A DNA stretch of 6,265 nucleotides from Deltaproteobacteria bacterium (GTDB lineage: Bacteria; Desulfobacterota; Dissulfuribacteria; Dissulfuribacterales; QOAL01), in NCBI GenBank assembly GCA_027068235.1, contig JAMOUE010000366.1, positions 1 to 6,265 of the forward strand, in the 5' to 3' direction. The notes beneath the pieces are model-generated. The model worked only from the letters and a program-made list of their open reading frames with translations, ran no database searches and had not been told where the DNA came from. A program made the position numbers and the translations under genes. Below, piece by piece: positions 1-5,717 of the stretch (positions are counted from its first letter, which is position 1; the number at the start of each line of letters is the position of its first letter).

Positions 1-263
1 TCTCCTATCTTTCCTGTCCTTGCCCTCTGACAGACTGTCTCAATGACCTTTTCAACATCTTGGGCCCCAACGATAATTTCAAGCTTTATCTTAGGCAAGA
101 AATCTACAACATACTCTGCACCCCGGTATATCTCTTTATGGCCCTTCTGCCTGCCGTGGCCTTTAACCTCTGACACAGTCATGCCAGTGACTCCAATCTC
201 ATACAGTCCTTCCTTTACGTCATCAAGGCGAAACGGTTTGATTATTACCTCTATCTTTTTCAT
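1..263 (-). CDS. glnK: PII family nitrogen regulatory protein (GlnK/GlnB), C-terminus cut off by the window edge
   Basis: PII proteins are small trimeric signal proteins that sense 2-oxoglutarate, ATP/ADP and, through covalent modification, glutamine. The form encoded next to an ammonium transporter (usually called GlnK) binds Amt at the membrane and plugs its pores when nitrogen is sufficient. The 87 visible residues start MKKIEVIIKPFRLDDVKEGL, the usual PII N-terminus. The T-loop follows at about 37-55, with the uridylylation-site tyrosine at Tyr51 (local sequence RGAEYVVDF). The last visible residues, TGKIG, begin the C-terminal PII signature. The family is about 112 residues long, so some 25 are missing beyond position 1. 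The ATG is preceded by an AGGAG ribosome binding site 8 nt upstream. The gene lies 25 bp downstream of amt on the same strand and is probably co-transcribed with it. GlnK versus GlnB is assigned from linkage only. Confidence 0.95.
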   Translation of the reverse strand, partial: MKKIEVIIKPFRLDDVKEGLYEIGVTGMTVSEVKGHGRQKGHKEIYRGAEYVVDFLPKIKLEIIVGAQDVEKVIETVCQRARTGKIG

Positions 264-288
264 GTGGCTATCTCCTATTGTCTGTTGG

Positions 289-1644
289 CTAATTTATTAC
301 CTGGAAATCATTGTAGGCATGTCCTCCATGCTCTGTAATATCAAGGCCTTCAAGCTCTTCCTCTGGGCTAACTCTAAGCCCAACTATCATGTCAATCACT
401 TTGAAAAGTACAATGGCCGTACCAAAAGACCATGCAAAACAGGCCCCTATGCCAATAAGCTGTGTTGCAATAAGCTTTAGTGAAGTGCCTCCAATATTAA
501 AAATGCCTGCTGCTAAAGTACCCCAAGCGCCGCATACTCCATGTACTGACACTGCTCCAACAGGATCATCTATCTTTAGTTTGTGATCGATGAAAAGCAC
601 TGCAAGCACTACCAACACACCGGCAATTAAACCAATAACCACAGAACTAGATGGTGAAACATTGGCGCATCCTGCTGTAATGGCAACAAGACCAGCCAGT
701 GCACCGTTTAAAGTCATGCCAATTTCAGGCTTTTTGAAAAGCATCCAGGAAACAACCATAGCGGCCAAAGCACCAGCAGCAGCAGCCTGATTAGTATTTA
801 CAAAAATCATTGCAATGGAGGTGTCAGCAGTGGTGGTAGAACCTGGATTGAAACCAAACCAGCCTAGCCACAAGATAAATACACCAAGTGCTGCCAACGG
901 TATGTTATGGCCAGGAATGGCCCTTACCTCTCCCCTGGGACCATACTTGCCGGTTCTTGGACCTAATATTATGGCACCTGCCAGTGCACACCATGCACCC
1001 ACTGAGTGGACAACTGTCGAACCTGCAAAGTCTATGAATCCAAGCCTTTCAAGCCATCCATTTCCATGCAAAAGACTTCCCCAAGCCCAAGAGCCAAACA
1101 CAGGATAGATGATGCCACATATAAAGGCGCTATAACACAGATAGGCAACAAACTTGGTGCGTTCTGCCATGGCACCTGAAACAATAGTGGCAGCAGTTCC
1201 TGCAAACACCACCTGAAACATCCAGAATGCCAATATCCACTGGTCGCCTTCTGGCCCTTTCCAGCCACTCAAAAAGAAGTCTGTAGTTCCGAAGAAACCG
1301 TTGCTGGTGGCTCCAAACATGAGACCAAACCCTATGGCCCAAAACACCATTGAACCTATGGAAAAGTCCATCATGTTTTTCATCATGATATTTATGGCAT
1401 TTTTGGCCCTGGTGAAACCAGCCTCAACCATTGCAAAGCCTGCCTGCATAAAAAAGACAAGGGCAGCAGCAATCAGGGTCCAAAGATAGTTGGCATGTGT
1501 CTGGACCTGCTCAATGGCCTTAAGATTTGACTGAACGGTGGGAGCCTTTGTGCTTTCAGCTGCCAACACATCTGAAAACATGGCCAAACTGGTAAGAAGG
1601 AAGGTGGATACAACAATTAGAGTCAACTTCCCTTTTGTTTTCAT
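289..1644 (-). CDS. amt: Amt-family ammonium transporter with signal peptide
   Basis: This is a trimeric inner-membrane channel that brings ammonium into the cell. It has 451 residues. Residues 1-29 look like a cleavable signal peptide, as in AmtB, and are followed by about 11 membrane segments. Residues that match the E. coli AmtB pathway by motif position: Phe147 (outer Phe gate), Trp188 (recruitment site), Asp205 in DFAG, the twin histidines His213 (VVHSVGA) and His368 (VSVHGVCG), and Phe265 and Ser269 in GWFGFNPGS. The family signature begins at Asp205 and ends near GPRTGKYG (228-235). The cytoplasmic tail (423-444, GLRVSPEEELEGLDITEHGG) is the conserved C-terminal region involved in gating and PII regulation. 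AAGGGG lies 6 nt before the ATG. The partial PII gene follows in the same direction. A sigma-54 type promoter upstream suggests nitrogen-dependent expression. No key residue appears to be missing. Confidence 0.97.
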   Translation of the reverse strand: MKTKGKLTLIVVSTFLLTSLAMFSDVLAAESTKAPTVQSNLKAIEQVQTHANYLWTLIAAALVFFMQAGFAMVEAGFTRAKNAINIMMKNMMDFSIGSMVFWAIGFGLMFGATSNGFFGTTDFFLSGWKGPEGDQWILAFWMFQVVFAGTAATIVSGAMAERTKFVAYLCYSAFICGIIYPVFGSWAWGSLLHGNGWLERLGFIDFAGSTVVHSVGAWCALAGAIILGPRTGKYGPRGEVRAIPGHNIPLAALGVFILWLGWFGFNPGSTTTADTSIAMIFVNTNQAAAAGALAAMVVSWMLFKKPEIGMTLNGALAGLVAITAGCANVSPSSSVVIGLIAGVLVVLAVLFIDHKLKIDDPVGAVSVHGVCGAWGTLAAGIFNIGGTSLKLIATQLIGIGACFAWSFGTAIVLFKVIDMIVGLRVSPEEELEGLDITEHGGHAYNDFQVIN

Positions 1645-1685
1645 GACTTTCCCCTTTCTCTATCACGTTTTGTTTTGTCTTATAA

Positions 1686-1701
1686 CGCAAGAAAGAGGCC
1701 A
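1686..1701 (-). promoter_or_regulatory. Candidate sigma-54 (-24/-12) promoter for amt-glnK
   Basis: On the minus strand the sequence reads TGGCCTCTTTCTTGCG. Compared with the RpoN consensus TGGCACG-N4-TTGCW, it has a perfect TGGC at -24 and a perfect TTGC at -12 with exactly the right spacing; the less conserved bases between differ. The predicted transcription start is near 1675, giving a leader of about 31 nt before the amt ATG that includes its ribosome binding site. Sigma-54 control of ammonium transporter operons is common in Proteobacteria, so context supports the call. A sigma-70 alternative was not evident at this spot. Confidence 0.72.
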
Positions 1702-1772
1702 ACCGGAAAACATGACATAACATATTGTTTTAATTTGATTTTAATACAATAGGTGAAACAAGCACTATAAAC

Positions 1773-1829
1773 AAAAATTACAAAATTGTAATTTTTTGAC
1801 GAGATTAATATTTCAAAATTGTAATATTT
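1773..1829. promoter_or_regulatory. Pair of palindromic operator-like sites upstream of the amt sigma-54 promoter
   Basis: Two related palindromes are centred 33 bp apart. Site 1 (1773-1796) has perfect 11-bp arms, AAAAATTACAA and TTGTAATTTTT, around an AA centre. Site 2 (1806-1829) has arms TAATATTTCAA and TTGTAATATTT that match at 9 of 11 positions around the same AA centre. Both contain CAAAATTGTAAT in the same orientation (1781-1792 and 1814-1825). Relative to the predicted amt start they are centred near -110 and -143, the usual range for enhancer-binding proteins that activate sigma-54 promoters, and the 33-bp spacing (about three helical turns) puts them on the same DNA face. The sequence does not match the classical NtrC site, and the binding protein is unknown. 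The region is AT-rich, so chance similarity is possible. Confidence 0.5.
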
Positions 1830-1836
1830 TTTATTT

Positions 1837-2445
1837 TTAAACTAGGAAATCCATACAGATCCTTGAGGTCTTTTTAGATAAAAGCAACCCCAGGTGACTG
1901 GCACATACAACAAAATGGTGATTGATCCAGGGAGCTTGTGTATCAGCTAAGGCCACCATGCCATCTCCAGGTCCCTTTATGAAAAACATGCCAAGGCCCA
2001 GATTCAAAACGCCTGCAATCATAGCTGTCTGCACAATACCTGCAGGAATGGTGCATCCTCTTTTGAGACATGAAAGACTTTTTCCAGTTACCATTTTCAC
2101 AATCAAAAGGTTGGAAAGACGTCTTGCCAAACTACTTCCCTGTAATGGGCTGCCAATAAAGATGCATTTTTCAATTGAAACATCTGTCTTAATGGAACCT
2201 TCGGCCATGGCACGAACAAGCCCGCACACAATAAGACCACCATAGCTGTGACCTACTAAAGAAACCCGTTTTGCCCCTGAAGCTTCAATAAAACGGGCCA
2301 AGTTTTGCACGTTTTCAGAAAAAGACTTAGATATTGATGGATAACTAAAAATAGATGCCCGTAAGCCAGCCCTTTCGAGCCTACGCTTAAGAAGATACAA
2401 CTCCCATCCCCTGGTCCAGATTCCGTGTAAAAGTATGACATCCAC
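1837..2445 (-). CDS. Small alpha/beta-hydrolase (lipase/esterase-like), GTG start
   Basis: This is a 202-residue alpha/beta-hydrolase. The oxyanion-hole region is at the very start (VILLHGIW, residues 3-10). The nucleophile elbow GHSYGG places the catalytic serine at Ser67. The probable acid is Asp161 in GPGDGMV and the probable histidine is His184 in SHLGLL, so the triad looks complete. No signal peptide is visible, although residues about 139-157 (QTAMIAGVLNLGLGMFFIK) are hydrophobic and could contact membrane or form a lid. The substrate cannot be read from the sequence; a carboxylesterase or lipase acting on lipid or small esters is the family-level guess. The start is GTG at 2445: it is the only usable start after an in-frame TAA at about 2470, and no Shine-Dalgarno sequence is visible before it. 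The reading frame begins about 40 bp from a palindromic repeat. It shares strand with the cytochrome gene upstream and amt downstream, with no functional link apparent. Confidence 0.85.
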   Translation of the reverse strand: MDVILLHGIWTRGWELYLLKRRLERAGLRASIFSYPSISKSFSENVQNLARFIEASGAKRVSLVGHSYGGLIVCGLVRAMAEGSIKTDVSIEKCIFIGSPLQGSSLARRLSNLLIVKMVTGKSLSCLKRGCTIPAGIVQTAMIAGVLNLGLGMFFIKGPGDGMVALADTQAPWINHHFVVCASHLGLLLSKKTSRICMDFLV

Positions 2446-2485
2446 TTTTACAGAATTGTCACGGGCTTTTTAGATGACATGATCC

Positions 2486-2641
2486 GTCATTGCTAGCTAG
2501 CCCATAAAGGCCGAAGCAATATGCTTGTAATAGCAAGGCGGCGCAACCGCCGTGGCGATCCCTAACTCCCCTGCTCCTTTAGAAGAGATTGCCACGGCCT
2601 TTGGCCTCGCAACAAAGATTACTTCGCTAGTTAGCAATGAC
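2486..2641. repeat. 156-bp imperfect palindromic element (REP/MITE-like) with 16-bp terminal inverted repeats
   Basis: The ends GTCATTGCTAGCTAGC (2486-2501) and GCTAGTTAGCAATGAC (2626-2641) are inverted repeats matching at 15 of 16 positions. Inside, AAAGGCCGnnGCAAT (2506-2520) pairs with ATTGCnnCGGCCTTT (2588-2602). There are local hairpins at 2537-2551 (GGCGG, loop CGCAA, CCGCC) and 2596-2606 (GGCC, loop TTT, GGCC). The modules resemble the dispersed repeats with GTCATTGCGAGG...GCAATCTC found between genes in many bacterial genomes; that likeness is from memory and not a search. A further 8-bp inverted pair lies outside (AGATGACA 2472-2479, TGTCATCT 2653-2660). The element encodes no protein and sits between the cytochrome and hydrolase genes, both on the minus strand, where it could affect transcript ends or stability. 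Confidence 0.8.
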
Positions 2642-2676
2642 AGCAATCAATTTGTCATCTCGTTTACGCTCTTAGT

Positions 2677-2706
2677 AATAACAGTCAGCAAAATAACAGT
2701 CACCAA
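2677..2706. repeat. Two-copy 15-bp tandem repeat
   Basis: AATAACAGTCAGCAA (2677-2691) is followed directly by AATAACAGTCACCAA (2692-2706), identical at 14 of 15 positions. The repeat lies just downstream of the cytochrome stop codon on that gene's strand and just outside the palindromic element. It does not form a terminator hairpin. It is most simply a replication-slippage duplication, with no function evident. Confidence 0.8.
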
Positions 2707-2731
2707 ACTCTCGTCCCTATTCAGTCTTTCA

Positions 2732-3946
2732 TTATTTATTTCCTGCCAACCTGCTTTCAAGCACATTTTGGAGATAATCGAGAGCAGCGTTTTTATGGAA
2801 ATGACATGAACTACATGAATTTGGCTGTTTATCCACGCCCCCTGCTTCAATGCTATCTTTTGGAGGAATAACCCTGAACTGATGACTGTGCACATCACCC
2901 TTGACAGCTCGCTTTCCTAAAGCAGGCATATGACAGCCAACACAGTTGTTCACACTGTGGATGCCATGCACTCCCTTGCTCTCTACCTTGTGGCAACTAA
3001 GGCACAACTTCGAGCCTGGAAGTTTTGTCTGGGCCTTATTGGCAACTCCTTTCTGATGTACAAAGTGACAATCCCAACAAAGGACACCGGCCTTGGCATG
3101 TCCGCTCTTTTTCCAGTCAATGTACTGCTGTCTATTGGCTTTGGAAGTGTCATCTGGGTGAAGCTTTGGTTTTTCTGCAAATATAAAATCCAAATAGTCT
3201 CCCGGCTTATAACCGTAGGGATAATCATATTTTCCATCAGGTGTACTACCCCTTGTATGACATGCACCACAAACCATGGCGGCACGGGCAGGGTCTGGAA
3301 TTCTTGCAGGATTTACAATGGTGAAGGCCTTTTGACTTTTATCTGCTACTACGTGCTCACTCCCTGGCCCATGACACGCTTCACACGCAACACCAAGATC
3401 CGCCCACTTTGTATCGAACGTATTTTTTTCCTTGTCATAGTTAATCTGGGTACCAGTATTGTGACAACCTGAACACTTAAATTGATAAACTGCCTTTGGC
3501 CAATACTTGGTCCTTTTCCACTCTTTTTTTTCAACAATCCACATGGAAGGAAGTATGTGCAACTCTCCATTTGGAAACTCTGTCACATATAGCTGCTTCC
3601 AAAACTCTCCTATAACATACTGGACTGGATAATCCCGAACCTTCCCATCAGGCCCCTTGGTGCTTATAAAATATTTTCCATCTTGCTTTATCATTGTGGC
3701 GTTGAGATCTTCTGTAACCAGCTTGTTGTTTTTCTCAAAATCACCAATTATCGTATCTTTTGTCGCCCTTTGAAACTTATAAGGATGATATGTGGATAGC
3801 CATCCTTTATAGATATCTGAATGGCATTCCTGGCACTTTTTAGCACCAACATAATTTTTTTCGGCATGAACTGGCATTACAAAGCATAAGCTCAAAATCA
3901 GTACGCAAAACAATCCCAGACTTCTAGCCCTTTTTCTCAAATTCAT
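2732..3946 (-). CDS. Exported octaheme c-type cytochrome (cytochrome c554-like multiheme family)
   Basis: This is a 404-residue electron-transfer protein with eight CXXCH heme-binding motifs, with first cysteines at residues 38, 158, 188, 226, 290, 315, 335 and 378. Residues 1-28 form a signal peptide (basic start, hydrophobic core, PVHA cleavage site), so the protein matures in the periplasm or beyond, where hemes are attached. Many additional histidines (for example His54, 198, 263, 283, 297, 327, 330, 353, 355, 384) could act as distal ligands, so bis-His hemes are plausible. The N-terminal YVGAKKCQECHSDIYKGW resembles cytochrome c554-type domains. About 115 residues separate hemes 1 and 2, a region predicted to be rich in strands. 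No CXXCK motif is present, so nothing points to the NrfA or OTR type of active site. The frame extends 34 residues further upstream, but the start at 3946 is preferred because it has a strong ribosome binding site and begins the signal peptide. The redox partner is unknown. It is divergent from the porin gene. Confidence 0.93.
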   Translation of the reverse strand: MNLRKRARSLGLFCVLILSLCFVMPVHAEKNYVGAKKCQECHSDIYKGWLSTYHPYKFQRATKDTIIGDFEKNNKLVTEDLNATMIKQDGKYFISTKGPDGKVRDYPVQYVIGEFWKQLYVTEFPNGELHILPSMWIVEKKEWKRTKYWPKAVYQFKCSGCHNTGTQINYDKEKNTFDTKWADLGVACEACHGPGSEHVVADKSQKAFTIVNPARIPDPARAAMVCGACHTRGSTPDGKYDYPYGYKPGDYLDFIFAEKPKLHPDDTSKANRQQYIDWKKSGHAKAGVLCWDCHFVHQKGVANKAQTKLPGSKLCLSCHKVESKGVHGIHSVNNCVGCHMPALGKRAVKGDVHSHQFRVIPPKDSIEAGGVDKQPNSCSSCHFHKNAALDYLQNVLESRLAGNK

Positions 3947-3954
3947 TTTCAAAA

Positions 3955-3965
3955 CTCCCTTCCTC
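3955..3965 (-). promoter_or_regulatory. Ribosome binding site fixing the cytochrome start
   Basis: GAGGAAGGGAG on the minus strand lies 8 nt before the ATG at 3946. This, together with the signal peptide that follows, selects this ATG over the in-frame upstream ATG at 4048, whose extra residues are not signal-like and would overlap the predicted promoter. Confidence 0.85.
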
Positions 3966-3978
3966 AAAATTTTTAAAG

Positions 3979-4007
3979 AAAATAACTTTCCTAGATATTG
4001 TTGACAA
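3979..4007 (-). promoter_or_regulatory. Candidate sigma-70 promoter for the cytochrome gene
   Basis: The minus strand reads TTGTCA (4007-4002), a 17-nt spacer, then TATTTT (3984-3979): 5 of 6 and 4 of 6 matches to the -35 and -10 consensus at ideal spacing. The predicted start near 3972 leaves a leader of about 25 nt that contains the ribosome binding site. The -35 box overlaps the -35 box of a candidate promoter on the opposite strand. Confidence 0.5.
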
Positions 4008-4029
4008 CTTAAAATAATACACCTGTAAC
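4001..4029 (+). promoter_or_regulatory. Weak candidate sigma-70 promoter for the porin gene
   Basis: A perfect TTGACA (4001-4006) is followed after 17 nt by TGTAAC (4024-4029), a 4 of 6 match to the -10 box. If used, transcription would start near 4036 and leave a leader of about 120 nt containing several short palindromes. No better promoter was found closer to the gene. Confidence 0.3.
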
Positions 4030-4054
4030 AATGAAACACATGGTACAACTATTG

Positions 4055-4114
4055 CTTTAGCTAAAGAAGCCTGTTTCCCTCAGGCACCTGAAAGTTAACT
4101 TACAGTTAAGTTAA
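4055..4114. promoter_or_regulatory. Cluster of short palindromes in the porin leader or promoter region
   Basis: Three elements sit within 60 bp. CTTTAGCTAAAG (4055-4066) is a perfect 12-bp palindrome. GCCTG (4069-4073) and CAGGC (4081-4085) form a 5-bp hairpin with a 7-nt loop. TTAACT and AGTTAA (4095-4100 and 4104-4109) flank TAC, and AGTTAA recurs at 4093, 4104 and 4109. They could be operators or leader structures for the porin gene, or part of the divergent control region. No known regulator consensus was matched. Confidence 0.35.
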
Positions 4115-4157
4115 AAGGTACGAGACAGAAGGTTAATCATAAAAGAGGAGGAAATCT

Positions 4158-5519
4158 ATGCGCCTTGACTCAAAAATTCTTTTATTTCTCATCTTGGTAA
4201 ACACCTTGTTTTTATATCCAGCATTTGCATCTTCTGAAGACAACATATCAGATGAAGTAAGTGATCTTAAATCTCGACTCGAACGGCTAGAGGCTATAGT
4301 AGCGTCACAACAAAAGGTAATTGAGGAACAAAAAAGGATTATAAAAGAGCAAGGAAAAAGGCTTTCAGCACTGAGCAAAGATGAAGAAGCAGAAAACAAA
4401 GAGCTGGAAAAGGAATTGGAAGAATTAGCCAATGAAGAAGAGGGACACCATTCATGGAGTGACAAGATACACATTGGAGGCCTTATAGAGGTTGGAGCAG
4501 GATGGGAGAATTTAAAAAGCCAAAGTGGCAAACATGAGGCTAAAAGCGACATCACATTAACCACTGTTGAAATACACATTGGTGCAGACATTACAGACTG
4601 GGTAGAGGTAGAAAGTGTGCTTCTTTATGAGGATGCACTCTTTGGCGATGACGACCACGACAACTTTGATGTTGACGAAGCAGTTATAACCCTTGGTAAT
4701 ACAGAAGATTTTCCTTTTTTTGCCTCCATCGGCAAGATGTATGTACCCTTTGGCGCACTCCTTACCCACTTTCCTGATGATCCATTTACCGACATTCCTT
4801 TGACGCTTTTACTCGGCGAGACCAGCGAAAAGGCCGTGCTTGTGGGCTTTGAAAAAGAGGGATTTTTAGCCTCTGCCTATGTTTTTAACGGTGACTTTGA
4901 AAAGGGAGAAGAAGATCATATTGAAGACTATGGCTTTGACATACACTATAAGGGCAAATTTATACCTGGTGCCCACGTTACTTATGGAAGAGGAGAAAAA
5001 TATGCGCATGAGGCAGAGGGGGGTTTTGACTATCTGATAGGCTTCTCTTTCATCTCTAACATTGCAGAATCTGACGGCCTGACAGAGATGATAGAGGACA
5101 ACCTTGGCAGTGACAAGATCCACAGGTCTATTCCTGGAATAGATGGTTATTTTCATGTGGAGTACCAAGGCATCTTCCTAGATGCAGAATACATGGGCGC
5201 CTTAAAACCCTTCTCAAGGCAGGAACTGGCCTACAAATACACAAGAGCAAAACCAGTTGTCTGGAACTTTGAAGCAGGTTTTAACTACAACTGGTGGAGA
5301 AACCTCGAAGTGGCCTTTAAGTATGCAGGATCTCACAAGGCTCCAGAATTTCCTAAGAGCCGTTTTGGAATTTGTCTGAACCAGGAGATCTACGACAACG
5401 TCATTGCTTCTTTTGGCTATATCCATGATGAATATTCAAATTATGCTCCTGAAGAAGATGGCGATGAGGTCCTAGACAAAAAAGACTTCCTCTTTTGGCA
5501 ACTTGCAGCAGAATTTTAG
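4158..5519 (+). CDS. LbtU-family outer-membrane porin (siderophore-porin type) with N-terminal coiled coil
   Basis: This is a 453-residue outer-membrane beta-barrel. Residues 1-24 form a signal peptide ending PAFA. Residues about 29-95 are heptad-like and charged (LKSRLERLEAIVASQQKVIEEQ...), giving a coiled coil that probably trimerises or sits in the periplasm. The barrel starts near IGGLIEVGAG (106-115). Alternating strand patterns follow, with hallmarks I associate with the LbtU group: DVDEAVITLGN (171-181), GKMYVPFGA (192-200) and GETSEKAVLVGFE (220-232). The protein ends in phenylalanine (AAEF), as expected for recognition by the BAM assembly machinery. An acidic loop lies at 163-174 (GDDDHDNFDVDE). 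Legionella LbtU is a receptor for legiobactin, but members in anaerobes are often annotated only by similarity, so siderophore or iron transport is not established here. The ribosome binding site GAGGAGG lies 7 nt before the ATG. The gene is divergent from the octaheme cytochrome. Confidence 0.85.
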   Translation: MRLDSKILLFLILVNTLFLYPAFASSEDNISDEVSDLKSRLERLEAIVASQQKVIEEQKRIIKEQGKRLSALSKDEEAENKELEKELEELANEEEGHHSWSDKIHIGGLIEVGAGWENLKSQSGKHEAKSDITLTTVEIHIGADITDWVEVESVLLYEDALFGDDDHDNFDVDEAVITLGNTEDFPFFASIGKMYVPFGALLTHFPDDPFTDIPLTLLLGETSEKAVLVGFEKEGFLASAYVFNGDFEKGEEDHIEDYGFDIHYKGKFIPGAHVTYGRGEKYAHEAEGGFDYLIGFSFISNIAESDGLTEMIEDNLGSDKIHRSIPGIDGYFHVEYQGIFLDAEYMGALKPFSRQELAYKYTRAKPVVWNFEAGFNYNWWRNLEVAFKYAGSHKAPEFPKSRFGICLNQEIYDNVIASFGYIHDEYSNYAPEEDGDEVLDKKDFLFWQLAAEF

Positions 5520-5622
5520 GAAACTTTTGGTGAGTTGGTGTTATATTCTTTGGTTGAGGCTACGGTGATTTTAACACTGAAAAAAATTTTTCATGTACTA
5601 TCAATAAGTTAAATATATTGCC

Positions 5623-5651
5623 TTGACATCACGCACACGGAGAATGATAAT
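5623..5651 (+). promoter_or_regulatory. Strong sigma-70 promoter for the universal stress protein gene
   Basis: A perfect TTGACA (5623-5628), a 17-nt spacer and GATAAT (5646-5651, 5 of 6) make the best sigma-70 match in the window. A predicted start near 5658 gives a leader of about 60 nt. It indicates that the stress-protein gene can be transcribed independently of the porin gene 198 bp upstream. Confidence 0.7.
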
Positions 5652-5658
5652 TAGGTTA
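5640..5658 (+). promoter_or_regulatory. Fur-box-like sequence over the -10 region
   Basis: GAGAATGATAATTAGGTTA matches the classical 19-bp Fur box (GATAATGATAATCATTATC) at 13 of 19 positions, with the left half almost intact and the right half poor. It covers the -10 box of the stress-protein promoter, a typical repressor position. Part of the match comes from the -10 hexamer itself, so this is tentative. Confidence 0.3.
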
Positions 5659-5717
5659 AAGTTTATTCAGGTTTTAATTGTTGCTATCTTGTGTTTTAAA
5701 AATCAAAGGAGGGAGAA

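Noticed and set aside
815..1108. Plus-strand reading frames opposite amt
   Set aside because: They are antisense shadows of a clearly conserved transporter, with no domain features.
1751..1765. AGGTG...GCACT upstream of amt as an NtrC binding site
   Set aside because: The half-sites are in the wrong orientation and order relative to the GCACC...GGTGC consensus and do not form an inverted repeat.
1773..1796. The perfect AT palindrome as a transcription terminator for the hydrolase gene
   Set aside because: The stem has almost no GC pairs and a 2-nt loop, so it would not form a stable RNA hairpin; an operator role fits better.
2930..3472. 180-residue plus-strand reading frame inside the cytochrome gene
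   Set aside because: It lies entirely antisense to the eight-heme cytochrome, has no ribosome binding site or recognisable domain, and is explained by the opposite-strand coding sequence.
3947..4048. N-terminal extension of the cytochrome to the ATG at 4048
   Set aside because: The extra 34 residues are not signal-like, would span the predicted promoter, and the downstream ATG has a strong ribosome binding site and a proper signal peptide.
4082..4097. AGGCAC before the porin gene as a sigma-54 promoter
   Set aside because: The -24 half is good, but there is no TTGC or GC at the -12 position.
5538..5591. GTGTTA...TAACAC followed by A/T runs as a terminator for the porin gene
   Set aside because: The stem is only 6 bp, with a 28-nt loop, and is AT-rich; too weak to call.
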